DNA of 64,000 nucleotides. Source: Sphingomonas sp. OK281 (GTDB lineage: Bacteria > Pseudomonadota > Alphaproteobacteria > Sphingomonadales > Sphingomonadaceae). Shown here piece by piece: positions 46,501-53,784 of the stretch. The first letter of the stretch is position 1; each line of letters opens with the position of its first letter. The position numbers were made by a program, and so were the translations under genes. The stretch lies in the NCBI RefSeq assembly GCF_900115295.1, contig NZ_FOVZ01000007.1, positions 1 to 64,000 of the forward strand. The letters are read 5' to 3'. The notes under the pieces were generated by a model. That model was not told the origin of the DNA and did not search any database. It saw only the letters and a list, made by a program, of their open reading frames with translations.

Positions 46501-47915
46501 TAGACGGTTTCGGCCAGCTACTGCTGGTAATGGGCCGCGACGAGCGCGAACTGAAGCTCGCCGCTGCGGCGCTCGCCACGGGCCGCGGTACAATCGGTGG
46601 CGCCGCCGCGTCGTTCGACGGTGTCCGCATCCCGACCTATGCGCGCTACGCCGCACCCCGCTGGCTCCGCTCCGACCGTGCCGTCAAACTGGGCGAGATC
46701 ATGGACCCGCGCGCCCTGCAGGGCGTCGGCCTGCCACCGGGGCCGCTCACCGCGGCATTCCGTACCGCACCAGACCTGTTCTTCTGGCCACGCGGCGGCG
46801 CGTCGCTCGACCTGCGCTATCGCTATCCGTCGGCGTCGTGGCTCGATCGGCGCGCGTCGCGGCTCGATATCTCGATCAACAACCAGTATCTGCGGACGCT
46901 GCCGCTCGCCGGCGCGGCGTGGTGGAACGCGCTGATCGGCGGCCAGGACGGCGCATCGTCGAGCCAGGCTCGCGCCAAGGTCGAACTGCCGAACTACAAT
47001 CTGTTCGGCCAGAACGAGCTGATCTTCGATTACAATCTGATCCTGGGCACCAAGAAGAAGTGTGAGGGCACGCTGCCCGAGAACGTCCATGTCGCGATCG
47101 ACCCGGACAGCGCGATCGACCTGACGCACGCCTATCATGCGCAGCGGATGCCGAGCCTCGCGACCTTCGCGAACGCAGGCTATCCCTTCACGATCAGTCC
47201 CGACCTTACCGAGACCGTCGTCGTCGTCCCCGCCTCGCCCGACCTGGGTATCGTCGAGGCGTTCCTGGCAATGATGGGCCGCTTCGGCGACTCGACCGGT
47301 GCCGCGACGACGGGCGTTACCGTCACGCAGGCCTCGGACGGCGACCGGCTCGAAGGACATGACGTGCTGGTCATCGGTATCCCACGGACGGCCGGCGCGA
47401 CCGCGCTGTTCGCCGGTGCGCCGGTGCGGATCGAGAACGGCAACCTGCGGGTCGTCGAACGCAATCCGATCGAACGCGTCTTCGGCCTGATCTCGCCTTA
47501 TGGCGAGAGCGACGTCGGCGAGACCAACGCGTTCCTGACCACGTCCGAGCGTTTTAACGGGTTCGTCAGCTTCCGTTCGCCCTATGATGCGGCGCGAACG
47601 GTGGTGGCGGTGATGAGCACCAATACCGCCGACCTGCCCGAACTGGTCCAGGGTCTCGCCGAACAGCGGATCAACGCGCAGGTCCAGGGCGACCTGTCGG
47701 TGACCAACGGCGAGGGCATGCGCAGCTTTGCGGTCGGCCAGACCTATTGGTCGGGATCGCTGCCGGTGTGGATGCGGATCGGCTGGTGGTTCAGCGAGCG
47801 GCCGTTGCTGATGGCGCTCAGCGGGCTGCTGATCGCGCTGCTGCTAGCAGGGCCGCTGTACCTGCTGCTGGTGCGCCAGCAACGTCGCCGGCTCGGGTCG
47901 GAGGACGCGGCATGA
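43563..47915 (+). CDS. bcsAB: Fused cellulose synthase BcsA-BcsB
   Basis: 1450 residues. The BcsA half is an inner-membrane GT2 polymerising UDP-glucose: D173-D174-G, D221-x-D223, T316-E317-D318 and Q354-R-I-R-W358 are all present. A cytoplasmic PilZ domain has R560-x3-R564 and D587-L-S-M-G-G, the cyclic-di-GMP site. At about residue 700 a signal-anchor-like helix (AATAALAAAALVMSVG) opens the periplasmic BcsB half, which guides the glucan. A final TM helix is near 1420. Such fusions resemble acetic-acid-bacterial AcsAB. ATGA overlap with bcsQ and with bcsC show tight coupling. Confidence 0.95.
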   Translation: MTPGSVRKAFRADTLGIVVAALLTLVVVTVPLDLKSQWSFAGVSILGAIVLGRSKSRRGTLVLALLSLVVSTRYLFWRTTATLEFESALGTVLGMGLYLAELYAWIILALGVLQTAWPLDRQSVEPEGEPHEWPTVDVYIPTYNESLEIVRTTVLAALDMDYPRDRYHVYLLDDGRRPEFRAFARSVGCGYITRADNNHAKAGNLNAAMSNTEGSLIAIFDCDHVPTRAFLQMTVGWFQRDKKLALVQTPHHFYSPDPVQRNLGSVRDLPGEGDLFYGAVQRGNDLWDAAFFCGSCAIIRREALADTNGFAFETVTEDAHTALRLQRMGWSTAYLGIRLSAGLATERLVLHIGQRIRWARGMTQILRIDNPLFGRGLSLQQRFCYLNAMLHFQFPLPRIAFLTSPLAYLILGENIIHASAGMIFAYAAAHLYCAQVSGGRLQGGDRRPFWGEVYETILAFHLVRPTVVTLFRPHGGKFNVTDKGSLLDKTHFDTATARPHLICIALVLFGIAFGCVKYFFFAHLFNIQGDTLVLNTVWAVFSLVILLAAVSVARETRQVREYIRIPVQLPATLYFADGHVVDAETIDLSMGGLAITAPPGVILADREVTHVALPMGDEVLTLPVQTQRVDKNMATMRFLELDMLQLRQLVRAVMGRNDAWEPEAPRRPVSTLRSLRDILVVDLVTLKRLLGFNRAERRRERTRLKAATAALAAAALVMSVGLPQPVAAQAPTVPVSASEAPGGIRQERLTLRDLRIRSAIRLAGTRGEIAIPFGLRSNEVVTAANLTLALAWSPALLADLSQFVVILNGEVVRTVRLTPDGAGGQQLTMAVNPALFLPGDNQLNLRLIGHYTRDCEDPFHSSLWANVSNTRSALDLTIQRLPLGPDLARLPSPFFDRADNLPLNLPFVFGAAPSNGELEAAASVASWFGRLASYRGFAFKPSYGRIPRGNAIVFLRPGMRVGSYVPTIAGPSAQVIRNPLDGFGQLLLVMGRDERELKLAAAALATGRGTIGGAAASFDGVRIPTYARYAAPRWLRSDRAVKLGEIMDPRALQGVGLPPGPLTAAFRTAPDLFFWPRGGASLDLRYRYPSASWLDRRASRLDISINNQYLRTLPLAGAAWWNALIGGQDGASSSQARAKVELPNYNLFGQNELIFDYNLILGTKKKCEGTLPENVHVAIDPDSAIDLTHAYHAQRMPSLATFANAGYPFTISPDLTETVVVVPASPDLGIVEAFLAMMGRFGDSTGAATTGVTVTQASDGDRLEGHDVLVIGIPRTAGATALFAGAPVRIENGNLRVVERNPIERVFGLISPYGESDVGETNAFLTTSERFNGFVSFRSPYDAARTVVAVMSTNTADLPELVQGLAEQRINAQVQGDLSVTNGEGMRSFAVGQTYWSGSLPVWMRIGWWFSERPLLMALSGLLIALLLAGPLYLLLVRQQRRRLGSEDAA

Positions 47916-50900
47916 TGCGCTTCACCACGCTCGCGCTGCTGACCGCGGGCATCGCGTCGCCGCTCCTCGTCCAACCTGCGGTGGCACAGGTCGCCGGTGT
48001 CGACGCGCTCGTCCAGCAAGGGCGGTATTGGCAATCACGGGGCCGCGCCGACCTCGCGCGGACCGCCTATCGCCGCGTACTCGCGATCGATCCCTCGAAC
48101 GCGGAAGCCCGTCGCGCCTTATCGACGTCGAGTGCTCCAGCCCCGGCACCTGCCGCCCGACCGAGCAGGGCGCCAGCGCAGGCTCCGGCGGGCATGACCG
48201 GGCCTGCACCGACGCCCACAACCGCGGCGCGTGCGGTTTCGGTACCAGCCCCGGCACGTCGTTCCGTATCGACGCCATCCGACCGCGGCGGCGATTCCCG
48301 CTCGGCAGGCTTCCGTTCGCTAGAACAGGGCGATCTCGTACAGGCGCAACGCCAGTTCGAGGCGGCGCTGGCCAACAACCGCAACGATGTGGACGCGGCA
48401 GGTGGCCTCGGCGTCGTCCGGCTACGGCAGTCGCGCTTCGCTGAGGCCGCCGAACTCCTCTCGCGCGCTTCGGCACGCGGCAACCGGGCGCGCTGGTCGG
48501 AAGCCTTGGCGTCCGCGCAATTCTACGCCGGGCTCGACGACGCCCGCGCGCGGCTCGCGGCCGGCGATGTCGCTGGCGCACAGACCCAGGCCGAAGCGCT
48601 CGCACGTACCGGCGTCAAGGATCGCGGGCCCGCATTGGCGTTGCTCGCCGACATCTACGAACGCCAGGGTCGCTATGCCGACTCGGCCGATCTTGCACGG
48701 CAAGCAGGATCCGCCGGCGGCAGTGCAGCCCAGCTCGAAAGCCGCGTGATGCGCAACGATGCGTTGCAGGCCGCCACGCACGGCGACCCGGCGAAGGCAG
48801 ATGCCCTGTTCCAACGCGGGCTGATGCTCGACCCGGCGGACCCGTGGATCCGCTACGAGTATGCGCGGTACATGATCGGGCAGGGCCGTACGCCCGAGGC
48901 CGAGGCGCTGATCCAGTCAATCCAGACGATCGGTACCGCCGACGCACTGTACGCCGCGGCGATGCTCCACAACGAGCGCGGCCGACAGGCGCAGGCGACA
49001 TCGTTGCTGTCGCGACTGACCGAAGCGCAGAAGACGCCCGCAATTCGCCGGTTCGAGGCACAGATCGCCGTCGATGCCGCCGTCGCGCGTGCCAAGGCGA
49101 TCGCAGCGCTGGGCCGTGGCGGCGAGGCGATCGCAACCTTGCGCCAGATCGGCATGACTCCGACGCTCAGCGCAGCGTCGCTCGCGTCGATCGCTGGCGG
49201 TCTGAACGATCTGGGCGATCAGGCCGGCGCCGTCCCGCTTGCCGAGCGCGCGCTGGCCGCAAGTCCGGCGACGGCGGACTATGAGCCGATCGTCCGCGTA
49301 TTGGCTCGTACGGGGCAGGATGCCACGGTCGCCAGCGCCATCGACCGCGCGCGGACCGCATCGGCGGGGTCCGCGTCCGCCGCGCCGGCGATTGCCCGGC
49401 TCGAGGGGATTGCCGCGTCGTCGCAGGCGGACCGGATGAGGCTCGCAGGCCAGAACGCGCAGGCATTCGACCTCCTGCAACAGGCATGGACCGCGTCGCC
49501 AGGCAATGCCGACGTGCTGGGGGCGCTCAGTCGGCTGTACCAGTCGGGCAACATGCCGTCGCAGGCCGCTCAGACCTACCAGATGGTGCTCGCCGCAAAT
49601 CCACGGGACAAGGGCGCGCTGATCGGCTTGATCGGCAGCGCAGGCGCAGGCGGCAACCACGACGTCGCCACCGCGACCGTGGACCGCGCGCTGGCTGCCT
49701 ATCCAGACGATTACGAGATCTACGCCGCTGCCGGTCAGATGGAGCAGGCCCGTGGCGACCGAGGGGCAGCGAAACGCTATCTGCGCCGCGCCGAAACAGC
49801 CTATGCAGCGCGCTCCGGCACCGGTGCCACGCTAAGCGGTGCCAACCCGTTCGCCGCGAGCATGGGCTCGGGCAATCCCTTCCGCCAAGCCGAACAGGCG
49901 CCAGTCGTTGCCGCAAACCCGTTTGCATTGAGCGCCGGGCCGATCCCGACTTCCAAGCCCGGCCGCTCTTCGACGCCGATGGCCTTCACCGTGGCGCCCG
50001 GATACGGCGCAGGCACACCCGGTGTTCCGGCACCAACGGGCTTTTCGTCGGGCAGCTACACATCCTCGAACGGCGCCGTACCCCAGGCCGGCGTTGCAAG
50101 TGGCGATGCAACGCTCATCCGTCTACGCGACGATATCGCTCGCCTAAGCGACGACACCGGCCCCCGTGCGGAAATGAAGCTCGGCTTCCGCGAGCGTTCG
50201 GGCGAGACCGGCCTGAGCGAACTGCGCGAACTGTCGGGTACCGCAACGCTCTCCACCGGTGTCGCCGGTGGTCGCGTCTCCGTCTCCGCCACGCCGGTCG
50301 TGATCGACTCCGGCCGCCCGACCGGCTCCGCGCTCGCTCGGTTCGGCCGCAACGCTACGCCTGAGGCGCAAGGGATCGTTAACGCATTGCCGTCCGCACT
50401 CGTTCAGGCGGATACGCAGCATGCGTCCGGCGTCGCGGTCGCGGCATCATACGACAGCCCCGGCGTCCGGATCGAGGTCGGATCGACGCCGATCGGGTTC
50501 GATAATACCGAAGTCACGTGGGGCTTCACCGCCAAGCCCAAGATCTCGCGTACGGTTTCGGCGCAAGGCTGGGTCAAACGCGAGCCGGTCACGGACAGCG
50601 TCGCGTCCTATGCCGGCACGCGCGATCCTGTCACGGGTGAACGCTGGGGCCAGGTCATGCGGACCGGCGGTGGCGCGTCGCTGTCGTGGGACGACGAGGG
50701 AACGGGCGTCTACGCCGATGTCTCCGGCTATCGCTATACCGGCGAGAACGTCCGACAGAACCGCGGGTACCAGGCGAATGCCGGTGGCTATCTGCCTCTC
50801 TACCGTGACGGGCATTCGACGCTGACCGGCGGTCTCAACCTCAACTGGCAGGCGTTCGACAACAACCAGAACTACTTCACCTACGGGCACGGCGGGTATT

Positions 50901-51268
50901 TCAGCCCGCAGAGCTTCCTCAGCATGAGCCTGCCGATCCGCTACGCGTATACTTCGACACGGTGGGAGGGGCGCCTGGGCGTCGCGCCGGGCTATCAGAG
51001 CTTCGAACAGGATCGTGCGCCGATCTATCCGACCGATCCGAATGCGCAGGCCGAACTCGATGCGTTGAAGGCGCGGAACACGGACGTCCGCTCCTACTAC
51101 GACAGCCTGAGTAACACCGGTTTCGCCTTTTCGGCGGACGGATCGTTGTTCTATCGCCTGAACCCAAACACCCGGATCGGTGCTTCGGCCAGCGCCAACA
51201 CGTTCGGGACCTATGACGACTACCGATCGACTTTCGAATTGCGCCAGTCCCTGGGGGGAGCCAAATGA
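47912..51268 (+). CDS. bcsC: Cellulose export porin BcsC with TPR scaffold
   Basis: 1118 residues. A signal peptide ends near AVAQVAG. About 15 tetratricopeptide repeats fill residues 28-700, separated at about 70-120 by an Ala/Pro-rich disordered linker. A Pro/Ser/Thr-rich linker (about 690-740) precedes the C-terminal outer-membrane beta-barrel domain (RYTGENVRQNRGYQANAGGY, NPNTRIGASASANTFGTYDD). BcsC carries cellulose through peptidoglycan and outer membrane. Two ATGs (47912, 47915) are adjacent at the bcsAB stop; either is possible. The stop overlaps bcsD by ATGA. Confidence 0.93.
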   Translation: MMRFTTLALLTAGIASPLLVQPAVAQVAGVDALVQQGRYWQSRGRADLARTAYRRVLAIDPSNAEARRALSTSSAPAPAPAARPSRAPAQAPAGMTGPAPTPTTAARAVSVPAPARRSVSTPSDRGGDSRSAGFRSLEQGDLVQAQRQFEAALANNRNDVDAAGGLGVVRLRQSRFAEAAELLSRASARGNRARWSEALASAQFYAGLDDARARLAAGDVAGAQTQAEALARTGVKDRGPALALLADIYERQGRYADSADLARQAGSAGGSAAQLESRVMRNDALQAATHGDPAKADALFQRGLMLDPADPWIRYEYARYMIGQGRTPEAEALIQSIQTIGTADALYAAAMLHNERGRQAQATSLLSRLTEAQKTPAIRRFEAQIAVDAAVARAKAIAALGRGGEAIATLRQIGMTPTLSAASLASIAGGLNDLGDQAGAVPLAERALAASPATADYEPIVRVLARTGQDATVASAIDRARTASAGSASAAPAIARLEGIAASSQADRMRLAGQNAQAFDLLQQAWTASPGNADVLGALSRLYQSGNMPSQAAQTYQMVLAANPRDKGALIGLIGSAGAGGNHDVATATVDRALAAYPDDYEIYAAAGQMEQARGDRGAAKRYLRRAETAYAARSGTGATLSGANPFAASMGSGNPFRQAEQAPVVAANPFALSAGPIPTSKPGRSSTPMAFTVAPGYGAGTPGVPAPTGFSSGSYTSSNGAVPQAGVASGDATLIRLRDDIARLSDDTGPRAEMKLGFRERSGETGLSELRELSGTATLSTGVAGGRVSVSATPVVIDSGRPTGSALARFGRNATPEAQGIVNALPSALVQADTQHASGVAVAASYDSPGVRIEVGSTPIGFDNTEVTWGFTAKPKISRTVSAQGWVKREPVTDSVASYAGTRDPVTGERWGQVMRTGGGASLSWDDEGTGVYADVSGYRYTGENVRQNRGYQANAGGYLPLYRDGHSTLTGGLNLNWQAFDNNQNYFTYGHGGYFSPQSFLSMSLPIRYAYTSTRWEGRLGVAPGYQSFEQDRAPIYPTDPNAQAELDALKARNTDVRSYYDSLSNTGFAFSADGSLFYRLNPNTRIGASASANTFGTYDDYRSTFELRQSLGGAK

Positions 51269-51720
51269 ACGCGATGAGTGAATGGTCCACCGACAACGCG
51301 ACCGAAACCACTGCCGCCTCCTTGTTGCTGGGAAGCATCATCGCCGAAGTCGGTGGCGGCGCCACCACGGCGCAGCGACGCGCGTTCTTTCGCGCGGTCG
51401 GCGCACGGATCGCAGGCGCGCATCCGGTCGGCGACGCGCAGGATATCGCTGCGCTCGCCGCTTCGATCAACCGGTTGTGGCGCGAGCATGACTGCGGCGA
51501 AGTGCGGTTCGAACTGGCCGAGGACGGCCTGTTGATCACGCATACCGGCTTTGCCCGTCGGCTGGCGCCGATCCTCGGCGGTGCAACCGAACAGACCCTG
51601 CGACCGTTGCTGGAAGGGGCGTACGACGCCTGGTTGCATACGCTGGGCAGCGGGGCCAACCTAACGACACGCACCCTGTGGTGGAGCGATACGGAGGCAC
51701 GACTGAAGCATGGACGTTGA
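51265..51720 (+). CDS. bcsD: Cellulose crystallinity protein BcsD
   Basis: 151 residues, cytosolic by sequence. It matches the BcsD family in length, with a helical N-terminal part and the pattern FELAEDGLLITHTGFARRL and LEGAYDAWLHTLG. In Komagataeibacter BcsD forms a periplasmic octamer that bundles glucan chains. Its presence here suggests ordered cellulose rather than amorphous exopolymer. It starts within the bcsC stop (ATGA), and its end overlaps the bcsZ start by 11 bp. Confidence 0.88.
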   Translation: MNAMSEWSTDNATETTAASLLLGSIIAEVGGGATTAQRRAFFRAVGARIAGAHPVGDAQDIAALAASINRLWREHDCGEVRFELAEDGLLITHTGFARRLAPILGGATEQTLRPLLEGAYDAWLHTLGSGANLTTRTLWWSDTEARLKHGR

Positions 51721-52771
51721 TCGTCGACACGTCATGGCGGGAATGGCCGGTCTGGCTATTGCCGGATGCAGCAAGGCGCGTTCACCAGACGATAGGGCAG
51801 TCGCTACCGAGAAGAGCGCGGCAATCGAGCCCCGGGCCCTGCCCGCGACTGGTGCTGCAAACGGCGTGAACTGGGCAAGCTTCAAACAGCGGTTCATGGC
51901 CGACGACGGCCGGATCGTCGATAACGGCAATGGCGGCGTCAGCCACAGCGAAGGCCAGAGCTATGGTCTGCTGCTTTCGGAGGCGGCGGGCGATCGCGCC
52001 GCGTTCGACAAGATTCTTGCCTGGACCGAAGCTAAACTCGCCCGGCCGGACGTCGCGCTCTACGTTTGGCGCTACGATCCGCGCGCGGCCAATCCCGTCG
52101 CTGATCGCAACAACGCGACCGATGGCGACCTGCTCATCGCCTACGCTCTCGCAAAGGCGGCGAACCGGTGGCGCGAGCCCCGTTATGCGGCGCGGTCGCG
52201 AGCGATCGTCGATGCTATCGCCAGCCGTCTCGTTAAGATGGTGGGCGGGCGGATGCTGCTGTTGCCCGGGTTGGACGGGTTCTCAACTGCGGCACGCACG
52301 ACGATCAACCCCTGCTATTACGTCTGGCCGGCGCTCGACCTGTTCGCGAAGACCAGCAATGCGGCTGTCTGGCGGCGGATCATCACCGACGGCGAGGCGT
52401 TGCTAAACGCCGCCCGCTTCGGCGCGCATCGCCTGCCGACCGACTGGATCGACGTATCGAATACCGGCGCGGTTGCACCCACCGCGGACAAGCCGCCACG
52501 GTTCGGCTTCGACGCGATCCGCGTTCCGCTGTTCGCCAGCGTGTCGGGCCGGAGCGCGCTGGTCGAGCCAATCTGCTCCTGGTGGCGATCGATGCCCGCG
52601 GAACAAATCCCTGCCTGGACCGACGTTGTGTCGGGGCAGTTTGCCGAATACCCGCTGTCCGACGGCGGACGCGCAGTGGTAAGTCGCACGCTCGGTATGC
52701 GCGCACCCAATACGCTTTCGACCGACTATTATGCGGCCGCGCTGCAATGCCTCACCGCGGCCTTTCCCTGA
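51710..52771 (+). CDS. bcsZ: GH8 endoglucanase BcsZ, probable lipoprotein
   Basis: 353 residues. GH8 signatures: HSEGQSYG with proton donor Glu81, and NNATDGDLLIAYAL with Asp138 as the second catalytic carboxylate. BcsZ trims glucan during cellulose secretion. The N-terminus DRRHVMAGMAGLAIAGC combines paired Arg with a lipobox-like IAGC (Cys20), so the enzyme is probably lipid-anchored rather than freely secreted. It is the last gene of the six-gene operon. A 7-bp inverted repeat lies 16 bp after the stop. Confidence 0.92.
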   Translation: MDVDRRHVMAGMAGLAIAGCSKARSPDDRAVATEKSAAIEPRALPATGAANGVNWASFKQRFMADDGRIVDNGNGGVSHSEGQSYGLLLSEAAGDRAAFDKILAWTEAKLARPDVALYVWRYDPRAANPVADRNNATDGDLLIAYALAKAANRWREPRYAARSRAIVDAIASRLVKMVGGRMLLLPGLDGFSTAARTTINPCYYVWPALDLFAKTSNAAVWRRIITDGEALLNAARFGAHRLPTDWIDVSNTGAVAPTADKPPRFGFDAIRVPLFASVSGRSALVEPICSWWRSMPAEQIPAWTDVVSGQFAEYPLSDGGRAVVSRTLGMRAPNTLSTDYYAAALQCLTAAFP

Positions 52772-52786
52772 GCCTCCAGCGGTTAA

Positions 52787-52825
52787 TTTACGGCAGCGAG
52801 CGAGACGAGCCGAGATATCCGTAAA
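52787..52825. repeat. Inverted repeat tttacgg...ccgtaaa after bcsZ
   Basis: 7-bp arms separated by 25 bp follow the bcs operon and could stop transcription, although no T-run follows. The remaining gap up to 53055 shows nothing. Confidence 0.35.
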
Positions 52826-53055
52826 ACTAAAGGGTACCTCCACAGAACGATGACTGGCGCAACTTTGCCGCTTGTTCACCGGGATCGGCGCCAACCAAAT
52901 AGAAACGAGTAATTTACCTTCATCAGTGTACTGAGCAGCGATAGCTCGACACCGTGGAGATATGCGATGGGGCACTCATCGTTAGATCCAGTTTCTCATG
53001 AACTCCGCCCCTGCAACGAGGTTCGAGTGCAGGGCGCAAAGCGCGCCCTCAAACC

Positions 53056-53433
53056 TCAGCAAGTTGGGCCCTTCGATTTTGGCTGGGCCAGCACCGGCAT
53101 CTCCGGGCCCGAGCGCTTTTCGACTTTGCGATCGATAGCAAGCTGCGCGGCTGCGACGTCGTTAAGGAGCGCATCGGCGACATAGTCGCCGGCGGCCGGA
53201 TCCGAAATGGCGCGGTTGGAGTGCAGAAAAAAATCAAGCGCCCTGTGCAGTTCGAGGTCCTCGAACCGGCCGGCAGGGCGTTTGAGAGCGAACATTGAGA
53301 TGAAGCTGCCGTTCTTGAGAGATATGTCGAACGGAAGGGCCTTGTCAGACAGGGCTTCGACTTCTCGCCAGTGATTAGTCTCCAGCGGTTTTGTTGGCCC
53401 AATTCCGTCGCAGAGCAGGCCGTTCTTCACCAT
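53056..53433 (-). CDS. Hypothetical cytosolic protein
   Basis: 125 residues without signal peptide or TM segment. Sequences such as LELHRALDFFLHSNRAISDPA and VADALLNDVAAAQLAIDRKV look like real helices. No family is recognised. The ribosome site before ATG is weak. It converges on the bcs operon and is divergent from the fourth TonB receptor. The 350-bp gap behind it contains the receptor promoter region and no gene. Confidence 0.5.
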   Translation of the reverse strand: MVKNGLLCDGIGPTKPLETNHWREVEALSDKALPFDISLKNGSFISMFALKRPAGRFEDLELHRALDFFLHSNRAISDPAAGDYVADALLNDVAAAQLAIDRKVEKRSGPEMPVLAQPKSKGPTC

Positions 53434-53709
53434 TCACGGAAGCTAAGAAGGTAAAATCATGGGGAGGAAGACGGCTAATCAGTTTGCGCCCGACGTCCCG
53501 GCGAGCGGTACGGATGGTGTCTGATCATGAACAAGATCGCCCATCGTTATGGCCGACGGGTATCGATGGCGAAGATGGTCGGCTGCAGGCCACAAACGCT
53601 TCATGAGTCATCAAGAACGCTGAGGTTCACAGCGCCGCGATCGCTTGCCGACATCAATCTCCTTGCCGTGAGACCCACACTTTTTGCCAATAGTACCCTG
53701 AGTAAAGAG

Positions 53710-53753
53710 TTGACAGCACCCGTAACAAGATAAAGTATACCATATATGATACG
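53710..53753 (+). promoter_or_regulatory. Probable promoter region of the fourth TonB receptor
   Basis: TTGACA at 53710 is followed at 17-20 bp by AT-rich aagtatacc, a plausible -10. Just downstream, gtataccatatatgatac (53735-53752) has dyad character (core catatatg) and could be an operator. It lies about 33-75 bp before the receptor ATG. Confidence 0.4.
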
Positions 53754-53784
53754 GGGAATCGCGGTCATTTTAAGGGGGAAGATC

